From Gracilaria domingensis (Eukaryota > Rhodophyta > Florideophyceae > Gracilariales > Gracilariaceae), in contig VCMS01000134.1 of assembly GCA_022539475.1 (NCBI GenBank), forward strand, positions 115,289-179,288: 64,000 nucleotides of DNA, written 5' to 3'. The notes beneath the pieces were generated by a model. That model saw only the letters and a list, made by a program, of their open reading frames with translations. It made no database searches and was not told where the DNA came from. The translations under genes were made by a program, and so were the position numbers. Positions 20,302 through 28,134 of the stretch are shown in pieces; within the stretch, counting starts at the first letter, position 1; every line of letters starts with the position of its first letter.

Positions 20302-21213
20302 TTATGAATCATGGTGGTTTTTATCGTGCTCCTTTTCCTCGTAGCCGTACAACAGAGCCACCAACATAATTGTCGAATGTACATCCTCCACGCTTTCGAA
20401 CAGGTTGTGTACTCCACCCGGGATACAATCTTCTTTGACGTGAACGCCGTACACGCCTACCTCATGCAAAGGCCCGTCGCTCAAAGCACTTCCGAACGTC
20501 ACGACGTCATCCGTATCAATAAATCTCGGTTCATTATCCACAAGATTTCCTCCTCCGCTTCCTTTTGTGTATCGCTTGTCCACAATTTCGCAACTTTTAT
20601 CGCCGGGATAGATAACAAACGCATCCATCTTCTGCAACAGGTCCCCAATAGCAGAATCCACTTCTTCTCTCCACTGCCACAGTTTGTTGTACACGAAATT
20701 GGGAAGGCCACTATCACTTCTGGTCTCCACGAACCCCTTCTCATCATCATTCACAATACCATGCCTCCTATTCAAATCCCTTGCCAGGAACAGTAGTCCG
20801 TCAACAGTGTGGTCAAGGGTGTGATCATGGAATGCACCCTTAATTTCCCTCTCGTCAGAGAAACGTAAGAAAGCTCCATGATTCGCCGAGACACCAAACT
20901 TATAGTCTACGAGTCCTTCCATTTTCCCCTCCACGTCGCCCACATCACCTCCTGTGACGAGTCCGAAACCAACACGTTCGTCAATGAACTTCATACACTT
21001 CACAACTTCTTCTGGAATTGACTCTCCTTCTCTTCTCAACGTTCCATCAACGGAACTTAATATACCGTAACCATTGGCATATATGAACTTAGACAAGGTA
21101 CTTGGTGAAATTTCCGCCAAGTCTCTCTGTTCCTCTGCCATTTTTCCTGATACAGTCACCATACTGCCACAAGTACCGCATAGACAGGAACTGTATAGAC
21201 TTCTCAGTTTCAT
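20302..21213 (-). CDS. HAD-like paralogue lacking the catalytic nucleophile
   Basis: A 303-residue protein from ATG 21213. It is collinear with the gene at 19377-20249 over nearly its whole length (NGYGILSSVDGTLRREGE, VVKCMKFIDERVGFG, DSGLPNFVYN, VEDVHSTIMLVALLYG). In motif I the nucleophilic Asp is Ser54 (SSVDGT, against SDVDGT in the neighbour); the second Asp is kept. Motif II reads VTGGD rather than ATGRD, and motif IV reads FGSALSDGP. With the nucleophile absent it should not act as a phosphatase. The frame is intact and the rest well conserved, so a regulatory or binding role is more likely than simple decay. The N-terminus has a Cys-containing 20-residue extension. The tail-to-tail arrangement suggests an inverted duplication. 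Confidence 0.75.
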   Translation of the reverse strand: MKLRSLYSSCLCGTCGSMVTVSGKMAEEQRDLAEISPSTLSKFIYANGYGILSSVDGTLRREGESIPEEVVKCMKFIDERVGFGLVTGGDVGDVEGKMEGLVDYKFGVSANHGAFLRFSDEREIKGAFHDHTLDHTVDGLLFLARDLNRRHGIVNDDEKGFVETRSDSGLPNFVYNKLWQWREEVDSAIGDLLQKMDAFVIYPGDKSCEIVDKRYTKGSGGGNLVDNEPRFIDTDDVVTFGSALSDGPLHEVGVYGVHVKEDCIPGGVHNLFESVEDVHSTIMLVALLYGYEEKEHDKNHHDS

Positions 21214-21477
21214 ACTTCTCTTAAAAGCAACCTTAAGTGCAGTTTCAGAAATGTTAGGACGCTACATGTTCAATTGCGAATTGACTGGTGCCACCAATGA
21301 TGTTAACGATACCGAGCATTTGGCATGTTGCAATTAGACGCAACTGGACCAAAGACGTTTGACATTTGTTCAATTACCAGCCTGCCGCACCTTTTCTATG
21401 TTCATATGTATAGCCTTGTAGTAGTACTCTACTCTTAATACTCGCAAGGCACTCCTAATTTACTAATCATCTCATTC

Positions 21478-22525
21478 TCATCCACTTCGAGGCGCTCGCA
21501 GCCTCATTATTGGCAAATCGTCATCACTAATACTCTCGAGCACTTCGGTTCTACCGGCGTCCGTTTCCACACCAATCTCCACGACCACTTGGTCTTCGTC
21601 CATGTCAACCGCCCCACCCTCCTTATCGAACAACAGTTCATCCTCCGCCTCTTCCTCCTCGTCACCATTGACAAACGTGGGTCGGAAATCCCGCACCCGA
21701 TGAACAGCATCAGGTAGTGCGTAGCCCTCTGGTACCATGTACATGTGGTATCTAACCAGCAAATCCATAGACTCGGGCCTATCCACCTTGTCCTTCCCAC
21801 TTGCTCCAGCGTGTGTCACATCACCACGGCCCACGAATACAGAGTACGGTGGGATGATTATCTTCTTCGCTGGATACACCTCCGACATCACTCGCAACTG
21901 TTGGTTGTTCATCCCCACCAGTTGATGGCTTCCAGCGCTCACCCAAAGAGGAAAGCCCTCTTTCCCAGAGGCCATTACAAAGTATCCGAGGTTGCCAGTA
22001 TTCATTGTTTCCTTCGTAACCAGACCACTGAAGTCGGTGTGCAGCGTCTGGCGCTTGCACTTTCTCGTCGTCCCCAGAAATCGACCACCAGTTTTCGGAG
22101 TGTACATCTTCACAGCTTCCCTTTCATTGTCCCATAGTCCCAAAGCCGCAGCAATTGTACCCATTCGAACATCAAGTAAAGCACGCGACCTTACAACCCA
22201 CCTGAGCTCCTCATTATCCTCCGGCTTCTCCACCGTACCCCAACGTGTCGACATCACTCTCCCCTCAAATGGTCCATCGCTACCGTCCTTCCATCCTTCA
22301 TCATCGTTGATTATTTGAACAAACGACTTCTGTTCCTCTCCTTTCCGTATATCCGGCATCGCTCCATACTCATTCTCGAAGAAGTCCACCAACTTCCCCG
22401 ACACATCTCCGAACTCCCGAACTTCTTCCAACTCCTCCCATTTAGGGACACCATTATCCGTCGCAAAGCCATCAAGCACGCAATATCCATTCTGCCTTGC
22501 ATTCGGGCGAAGAACATTTGCCCAA
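21478..22525 (-). CDS. 2-oxoglutarate/Fe(II) dioxygenase-like domain (C-terminal part of ParB-like protein)
   Basis: The frame is open from just after a TGA at about 22525 to 21478. It begins with QNGYCVLDGFATDNG, which resembles the opening strand of phytanoyl-CoA-hydroxylase-like dioxygenases. It then has RQTLHTDFSG (HxD iron ligands), GFPLWVSAGSH, a turn GRGDVTHAGAS (distal His) and LLVRYHMYM (Arg expected to bind 2-oxoglutarate). The order and spacing fit a double-stranded beta-helix 2-OG oxygenase. An acidic tail follows. There is no good ATG at the start, and the preceding ParB-like frame overlaps it, so this is most likely the C-terminal domain of the same protein, reached across a one-base frame change. 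Substrate unknown; with its partners, DNA bases or histones are candidates (inference). Confidence 0.6.
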
Positions 22526-24782
22526 ATTCGTCATGCTCCTTCGCAGCAACCCACAGAACCTCTTCATCATCCATACCTGTCGGTCGAGTACGAGGATACT
22601 GCATACCAAATGTCTCCGCCCGTAGGCGATGTTCAGCCCTTGCAGCGTGCCAAAAGACAAGATGGTGTACATCTCTGAGATTCGAGACACTTAGCAGCTC
22701 CGACCTATGTCCCTTCGGCAAGTGAATGACTCTGAGCCAGGGGTCCTTGTGCTCAATTATGTTCTTCCCTTTCCATTCCTGCGGTCTCAGCCTGGCATAC
22801 CCGCACCATGATGGGTTCGGTGGGCCATCATATGGGTCACCTCGAACAAGTCCGTGCTCCTCAGATTCCGGAAGAGCTGTAGGTAACTCGTCATCAAATA
22901 ACCCCCCACCTGTCTCTTGCTGATCGTCTGGCGCAGCATCTTTCTCGACGGTGACAACCCGTGGAACTGTCACAGAAAGAAGCTCATCGTCATCCACAAA
23001 TGCAGAACTGCCTGCGTTCTCTGCATTCGCTCCCTCTCCCAATGCCACGAACTGAACCTTCATCGACCTTCCTCTCAGCACATGTTCATTTAGTTGAGAC
23101 ATCAGGTCATCCGGTGTCATGCTGTTCAGAGTAGATCTCATCTGTTGTGTGAAAGTCTTTCTCTGTTTCTTCCTCGGCGGAGCCCGCTGTTCTTCTTCAG
23201 AGCTATCCAGAACTTCTATGACACCTCGATTTCGGCCGTGCTCAATTTCCCTATAACTCACCTGCGCCCGTTCTCGTGCACCTCTTCGCGGCTCCCCTTC
23301 TTCACTGGCAGATGTTGCAGCAGCAGCAGCGGGAGTCCTCCTCTTCGTCACGGACTGCTTCACTGGTGCGGGGGGCGGAATTCCCTTGAGCATCGTCCGC
23401 AATCGATTCTGAAAGGAAGTAGCGGCAGTTCTAATTGAGTTCTTCCTGCTCCGAACACGCGGCAATGTGTTGAAGTTCACAACTTGTCCCAAAAGGAACT
23501 GATTCACCGCTGCGATGTTGTCTGGGTCTTCAACGTCATCTTCGTGCGATGGAGCAGAAAGACTGACTTCGCGTTTCAGAAACACTTCCATGGACTCTTC
23601 CTCGTTCAGTTCATTCCTCACTGCTCGAGCCGCGCGGAACAGAGACACTGCTCTATCATAAAAGAAACCTCGAACCTCCTCAAATCTTTTCCATTGCTTT
23701 GTCTTTGTCGACTTGCCCTTCAATAGAAACATCTGAAGACAATCAAGAATGAAGGAAAACTCCTCGGCATCCAAAACATATAGCGGAGTATGGGAAAGAT
23801 GTGTGAGACCTATGTCACTCACAGTCTCACATATATCCTCGAAATGGGCCAGCATTCCCTCACGAGACATGAGTTGCAGGGCGACATTGGCATATCTCAG
23901 ATACTGACGCTCTTGCACAGTCCCAATCAGTTGGCTCTCTTTCAACACTTCTGTCACTTCCGCAGGATCCACGTCTGCTGGCGTCACCCCCTCAACATCT
24001 TCAATTAGAATGGCGACCACACTAACTATAGAGTGTATCTTGTCTGCAAACATCATCCTTCGCATGGTACTCGTCGACTCATTGAGGTACGAAGCAACAC
24101 ATAACAATTCCTTCATCCCAATGGGCCTCCCATCTCTTCGTATCAGCAGATTGCAACGCCAAAACTTGGCTAATCGCTTCCAGTTCGGTGCACCAGTCGC
24201 TGCCAAATATTGTATAGCTTTCAGACGATGCAAACCATCTACAATGAAGCACTTCTTCGTTAGGCGTCCCTTGTCAGTATCCCTCTCTCCCGTAGTAGCA
24301 TCTTGTAAGGCCAACACTGGAGAACCCATCGACTGCAATATCCCCCGCTCCTCCATACTCTTCACAAGGGCTTCAACGTGGCGTTTACTTACTCCACGGA
24401 GTAAATTGGGCGGAGTGTCCACCAGAGTGATGTCAACAGTAACAACAACCATCCGGTACTGATTGAGGTTCACCTTTGGTACCTTCTGACGAATTCGTCT
24501 GTACGTCTTGCTCCGAGTAGGTGTCCCTTGTGTTCCAGACCGCTCGCCAGAAACACTTGAACGTGCCATTCTTGCGGACAGAAGCACAACGTCATCGTCC
24601 TGCTGCTCCGCAGTTTCTGGTTCAGTTTGGGGTACAGATGGACCAGCTCCTTGTGCGGATTGCGCATCCGCGTCTGGAAGGGGACCTTTTATGATCTCAT
24701 TTTCCTCCTCTTGCACAGCCGTCCCCTGCTGAACCGTCTGTTTCGACGCAGAAGTTCCCCTTGTGTCGACCGTCTGATTCAT
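22311..24782 (-). CDS. large ParB-like domain protein
   Basis: An 823-residue frame from ATG 24782. The same frame is open back to about 24879, so the true N-terminus is the 24779-25303 frame. Around residues 108-250 is a ParB/sulfiredoxin-like domain: LVDTPPNLLRGVSKRHVEAL, then KSMEERGILQ and CFIVDGLHRLKAIQYL, where GLHR occupies the place of the nucleotide-binding GxxR motif of ParB CTPases. It continues with a large helical region; a basic, low-complexity region with RTMLKGIPPPAP and an NLS-like PPRKKQRK; VIEVLDSSEEEQ, which fits a SUMO-interaction motif; and a conserved-looking domain before the dioxygenase part. About 70 terminal codons (22311-22525) overlap the dioxygenase frame and are probably not real. 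ParB proteins bind DNA palindromes and load along DNA; a chromatin role is inferred. Confidence 0.68.
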   Translation of the reverse strand: MNQTVDTRGTSASKQTVQQGTAVQEEENEIIKGPLPDADAQSAQGAGPSVPQTEPETAEQQDDDVVLLSARMARSSVSGERSGTQGTPTRSKTYRRIRQKVPKVNLNQYRMVVVTVDITLVDTPPNLLRGVSKRHVEALVKSMEERGILQSMGSPVLALQDATTGERDTDKGRLTKKCFIVDGLHRLKAIQYLAATGAPNWKRLAKFWRCNLLIRRDGRPIGMKELLCVASYLNESTSTMRRMMFADKIHSIVSVVAILIEDVEGVTPADVDPAEVTEVLKESQLIGTVQERQYLRYANVALQLMSREGMLAHFEDICETVSDIGLTHLSHTPLYVLDAEEFSFILDCLQMFLLKGKSTKTKQWKRFEEVRGFFYDRAVSLFRAARAVRNELNEEESMEVFLKREVSLSAPSHEDDVEDPDNIAAVNQFLLGQVVNFNTLPRVRSRKNSIRTAATSFQNRLRTMLKGIPPPAPVKQSVTKRRTPAAAAATSASEEGEPRRGARERAQVSYREIEHGRNRGVIEVLDSSEEEQRAPPRKKQRKTFTQQMRSTLNSMTPDDLMSQLNEHVLRGRSMKVQFVALGEGANAENAGSSAFVDDDELLSVTVPRVVTVEKDAAPDDQQETGGGLFDDELPTALPESEEHGLVRGDPYDGPPNPSWCGYARLRPQEWKGKNIIEHKDPWLRVIHLPKGHRSELLSVSNLRDVHHLVFWHAARAEHRLRAETFGMQYPRTRPTGMDDEEVLWVAAKEHDEFGQMFFARMQGRMDIACLMALRRIMVSLNGRSWKKFGSSEMCRGSWWTSSRMSMERCRIYGKERNRSRLFK

Positions 24783-25384
24783 CGCAGCAGATGCCCTTTT
24801 CGACGCAGTGGGCTCCGTAGCGGAGGTAGACTTTGTTTGACCTGTCCGCTTCGTAGCTGGGGATGATATTGTCCCTTAGTCCGCTTCGTAACAGACGATG
24901 GACCGGCCCGCGGAGGTGCTACTGATGCGCTACCTCTCGGTGTTGATGAACTTCGAATTGGCTCCGTGCGGCTTGTCGGCGTCATCGCTTCACTCATAGC
25001 GCTCACCGTTCGTCGCTTGGACGCCGGAATGCTGGCTGCCACGGGTTCCATCATTTTCTCATCCCAAGGAGCGGCCGTTCGGAGATCCTGGATGTATTGT
25101 GGAAGATCCAGGCCCTCCGCCCGGTAAGGGTAGAACGTCTGACCGCTTCGACTGATGAGAATATTATGAACCACCACAAGACCTGGGTCCAATTGCTTTC
25201 CGTGCAACTCGCGGCGTAGAACACTTCCAATTCCATGCAACAACGCTTCCCGCACTATCACCTTTCCTTCATCCTCAATATCCATCTGCAGAGAAACCCG
25301 CATTCAACCTTGCAATAATCGAGTGCTTCGCCGAGTGCGAGGAGTCACGCTTTGCGTACGCTTTCGAACACGAGTTGGCTTCAT
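24779..25384 (-). CDS. N-terminal part of the ParB-like protein
   Basis: The frame starting at ATG 25303 encodes 174 residues (MRVSLQMDIEDEGKVIV) and ends at a TGA overlapping the ATG of the next frame. It holds a compact domain (residues 1-85, with HGIGSVLRRELHGKQLDPGL) and then a Ser/Thr/Arg/Pro-rich linker. Directly upstream and in frame is a 26-codon stretch from ATG 25384 (MKPTRVRKRTQSVTPRTRRS), strongly basic and NLS-like, ending in TGA just before ATG 25303. This suggests the ancestral start was 25384 and that the TGA is a nonsense change. Within the linker, 12-residue repeats containing ATKRTGQT lie at the frame switch to the next ORF; the spacing between two ACGAAGCGGAC copies there is 35 nt instead of a multiple of three. 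I recognise no family for the first domain. Confidence 0.55.
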
Positions 25385-25798
25385 GTTGAACAGCTATTGC
25401 AGTGAAAGGTGTATATCAACAATACGCTCGCTCTGGACGATACAAGAACGGATACGAGCCTTTAAATGGCGACTTACGCTGGGCACCCCCGCTTTCGGCA
25501 GCTCCTCCCAGCGCACTGCCAGTTTCGTCCGTGTCCTGTCCGTGGCCGCTCGCACGCTGATTGTACGCTTTAGAGTCGTGGAGTTCGCGCAATGATGACT
25601 CACGCGAGCAATGGTCGCGTTCTCTAATCGTGGTCTTCAAATGCTTTGCATAGTAGTCAAGAGTACACTCATTCACTTCCATGTACAGCCTACTCCCGCA
25701 AATACACGTGGACAGCGGAGCCAACGTACCGGCGGCCGGGTGTAGCGAAATCACTGCGGGGCGGCGTGTTTTGGGAGGTCCCGGGAAGGCGCCGGAAT

Positions 25799-26013
25799 GT
25801 GGCCAGAACGTACCCGCGGGCGGGGGGGGGGTCGGTCGTGTTAGGGTAGCTACCCTAACACGACCGGACCCCCCGCCCGCGGGCATAAAATCGCACATTT
25901 TTCAAAAAATCGTCCAAAACGTGCCCGCGGGCGGGGGGGTCCGGTCGTGTTAGAGTAGGTACCCTAACACGACCGACCCCCCCCCCCCCCGCCCGCGGGC
26001 ACGTTCTGGCCAC
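25799..26013. repeat. nested GC-rich palindromes (two ~70-bp hairpins inside an inverted repeat)
   Basis: Two nearly perfect palindromes lie at about 25812-25883 and 25923-26000. Each half runs CCCGCGGGCG, a G run, TCGGTCGTGTTAGGG, meeting its complement at TAGCTA or AGGTAC. They are separated by an AT-rich spacer (25884-25921). A perfect 13-bp inverted repeat, GTGGCCAGAACGT, encloses the pair (25799-25811 and 26001-26013). The homopolymers reach 10 G (25822-25831) and 14 C (25977-25990). The DNA could form two cruciforms or one large stem, and the G runs could form quadruplexes. Candidate roles are a binding site for the neighbouring ParB-like protein, a replication origin, or a recombination end. 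Confidence 0.8.
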
Positions 26014-26123
26014 ACGCCGTGCACATATATCAAACTAGAGAAAACTAGCGCTTCACATCCACTTGATCCGCGACTTTTAGCACAATACGGGACCGTTGCA
26101 ATAGCTCCGAATCGCGACGTGGC

Positions 26124-26165
26124 CGACACGCGACGCTATCGCTCCGACACGCGACGCTATCGCTC
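26124..26165. repeat. 21-bp tandem duplication
   Basis: The unit CGACACGCGACGCTATCGCT plus one C occurs twice head to tail (26124-26144, 26145-26165), directly inside the right arm of the inverted repeat. It has no counterpart at the left arm, so it breaks the symmetry of the control region and may be a duplicated protein-binding site or replication slippage. Confidence 0.65.
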
Positions 26166-26281
26166 CGAGCGGACACGGACACGGACGAGACTGGCAGTGC
26201 GCTGGGAGGAGCGGCCGAAAGCGGGGGTGCCCAGCGTAAGTCGCCATTTAAAGGCTCGCCTCCGTTGTTTGCGCTGAAGCG

Positions 26282-27289
26282 ATGGATTCCACCGATGTTG
26301 GAGAGGAGATACATCCTATCGACATGAGTGCTCCGCCTCCGGCGTTCCATGCATATGTCAGACTTTTCTTGGTTCTTCGCGATGCTTTGGCAAACAGCGA
26401 TGGAGGCCCTGATCGCCCACGGGACGTGGGGTTTAGAGGGTTAATAGAGTTCTGCGCCGAGAACTATAAGGATATTCCGGAGACCAGGAAGATGTTTGAG
26501 GAGGCCACTAACTCCAAGAACCTGCAGAACTTGACACTGCAACAGCTGCAAAAGAGTGTTGTGAACAACAAACCTATGGAACAACGATATCTTGTAACGA
26601 AGCTTCTTGACAAGAAGGACGGGGATGAGGACCAGAGACTGCGCAATTTTTTCCTTCTCTCTATGGATATGGGTATATACCTACCTGTGCGATGCCTGGT
26701 TGGTTATTTCATGACCAGGAGAAAGCAGGTTCTGAAGACGACAGTGTTCATCCCACCAACAGCTGTGAACCCATTTGAGGTCGTTATATACTGGTCATAC
26801 CTCGGCCACATAATGGGAGAGAACGACAACATCGGAATGATGAAGAAGAAACAACCGAAAAAGAAACGAAAAGTGAACCATGCACCATCTGTGTACATAC
26901 CCACTTTTACGTCGTTCTCCAAAGACAACTGTGATCGACTGGGATTCGCTATCAGTAAGGTCGTATTGGCATGGAGTTGTTTTGCGGCTCATCTTGGATA
27001 CACGAACGTTCAGCACATGGTGAAACCATACATTTACATGAATATGCAGACGTTGAAGTATACAGCGCTAGAGACACGGGAGTTTGGTTATGCCCCGCCG
27101 AGCCAGAGTACTCGATTCAACACAAAGGATGTGTCACAGAGCAGTACTAGTGGATCGGTGGAGACCTTGAGTGATGAATGCGATACAAACCTCCGAATAC
27201 TGGCTAAGGAATTTTTGACAGACCTCGAAACCGTATGCACCCACGATAGCCTCTATAGCTTACGGGCTGATCAGATGAGAACTGGATAG
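26282..27289 (+). CDS. unknown protein, first ORF of the methyltransferase-SET unit
   Basis: A 335-residue frame from ATG 26282 (MDSTDVGEEIHPIDM), placed 24 bp outside the right arm of the shared control region. It is well balanced in composition, mostly helical, with a basic NLS-like patch KKKQPKKKRKV at about residues 184-194. I recognise no family. It ends with TAG 27287, only 17 bp before the ATG of the next frame, and the next frame is open back to 27271. This is unusually tight for two separate eukaryotic genes, so the two are probably parts of one protein separated by a -1 frame change, or a dicistronic unit. Confidence 0.6.
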   Translation: MDSTDVGEEIHPIDMSAPPPAFHAYVRLFLVLRDALANSDGGPDRPRDVGFRGLIEFCAENYKDIPETRKMFEEATNSKNLQNLTLQQLQKSVVNNKPMEQRYLVTKLLDKKDGDEDQRLRNFFLLSMDMGIYLPVRCLVGYFMTRRKQVLKTTVFIPPTAVNPFEVVIYWSYLGHIMGENDNIGMMKKKQPKKKRKVNHAPSVYIPTFTSFSKDNCDRLGFAISKVVLAWSCFAAHLGYTNVQHMVKPYIYMNMQTLKYTALETREFGYAPPSQSTRFNTKDVSQSSTSGSVETLSDECDTNLRILAKEFLTDLETVCTHDSLYSLRADQMRTG

Positions 27290-27306
27290 AGTTTTCGGAG
27301 ATACGG

Positions 27307-28134
27307 ATGGATACCGTATCTGGTTCTGACTCCGGTGAGTTGCCTGCTCGATTTCAGAAGTTTTCGGAGTTGCTATGGAAACCGATACAGGATATGCGTC
27401 ATGCGGCAGGGTTCCATGTCGGCATTCAGGCGAAACCTGATATTGAACTGACGAAAACCCCTAAAACTTCCGGTAATGCCGAACCTTCTTCGACGAAGTC
27501 TGCCCCATCCCCACCTCGTCGAGAGTATATGAACCTCGTGAGCTCCGATAGCGACGAGTTCGAGAAGACGGTGAATCTTGCGGAGCATGAATCTCGGGTT
27601 GCCGGTTACAACATCCAAAAGACTGGTATTGAGCCGCCCATGAAGAGGATATCCAGTCTCCTTCGAATGAACATGGACAAGGTGTGGAAGGGGATGAGAA
27701 AGTCACACTTTGTAGCGTATAACTGTGACATGACGGACCTGAGGCACACACACGAAACGTTTGTGAATCAGAGTGAGATTTTATGGGGTGAGGCACAGCT
27801 TGTCCTAACAGACCCTCCCTTTAACACTCGAAGGAAGAGGAACAAACGGAATAGTGGTCACGATGTCTTCAGTGAGGAAGACATGATCCGTACGGCTGAC
27901 TTAATACGTTCCGCGCTTCGGTCAGGTGGGCACTTCATTATATTCTGTGCCGTGGCACAGTTTCATGTTTGGCACAGGATACTTTCGGAAACGGCGAGTA
28001 CGAAAGATGAAGCTGAAGCGAAGGTAAAGCAGAACTCATGCCTTCGTTTAAAGTGGATGCGAATCCACTGGTGTTCATCCGGGATCGCAGTAATGTTGGA
28101 GGGAATCCACGAAAGTTTGGGATACAGCCCGTAA
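27307..28134 (+). CDS. beta-class DNA methyltransferase, N-terminal half
   Basis: A 275-residue frame from ATG 27307. An N-terminal region of about 130 residues contains NLVSSDSDEFEK, similar to a SUMO-interaction motif. At about residues 165-175 is LVLTDPPFNTRRK, the DPPF catalytic motif IV of N6-adenine/N4-cytosine DNA methyltransferases. It is followed by SALRSGGHFIIFCAVAQFHVW, the next conserved strand. The SAM-binding FxGxG motif is not in this frame but in the following one; DPPF before FxGxG is the beta-class (CcrM-like) order. Coding switches to the 28038-29435 frame between 28019 and 28134; the tail of about 28-35 codons after the switch is probably not real. Confidence 0.7.
   Translation: MDTVSGSDSGELPARFQKFSELLWKPIQDMRHAAGFHVGIQAKPDIELTKTPKTSGNAEPSSTKSAPSPPRREYMNLVSSDSDEFEKTVNLAEHESRVAGYNIQKTGIEPPMKRISSLLRMNMDKVWKGMRKSHFVAYNCDMTDLRHTHETFVNQSEILWGEAQLVLTDPPFNTRRKRNKRNSGHDVFSEEDMIRTADLIRSALRSGGHFIIFCAVAQFHVWHRILSETASTKDEAEAKVKQNSCLRLKWMRIHWCSSGIAVMLEGIHESLGYSP

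Larger units (their letters stand above)
25455..26258. promoter_or_regulatory. shared bidirectional control region bounded by 82-bp inverted repeats
   Basis: Left arm 25455-25536 and right arm 26177-26258 are inverted copies with about two mismatches. Each arm starts, at its outer end, with CGAGCCTTTAAATGGCGACT, so the TTTAAA and flanking bases face both genes in the same way. The leftward ATG (25384) is about 77 bp outside its TTTAAA; the rightward ATG (26282) about 30 bp outside its own. Between the arms lie the nested GC-rich palindromes and a 21-bp tandem duplication. The arrangement implies that both units are driven by copies of the same core promoter and are co-regulated (inference). 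Confidence 0.65.

Noticed and set aside
22311..22525. Programmed -1 frameshift at the ParB/dioxygenase junction
   Set aside because: No X XXY YYZ heptamer is present in the zero frame anywhere in the overlap; a simple one-base change is more likely.
24779..24880. Programmed frameshift at the first ParB junction
   Set aside because: No slippery heptamer in frame; the 35-nt repeat spacing explains the break better.
25281..25306. A 23-nt intron (GTTGAATG...TCTGCAG) at the start of the ParB-like gene
   Set aside because: The boundaries look like splice sites, but removal leads at once to a stop codon, and 23 nt is too short for ordinary spliceosomal introns.
25840..25862. TTAGGG/CCCTAA in the palindromes as a telomere repeat
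   Set aside because: Only single copies occur within each palindrome arm; there is no tandem array, so telomeric origin is not supported.
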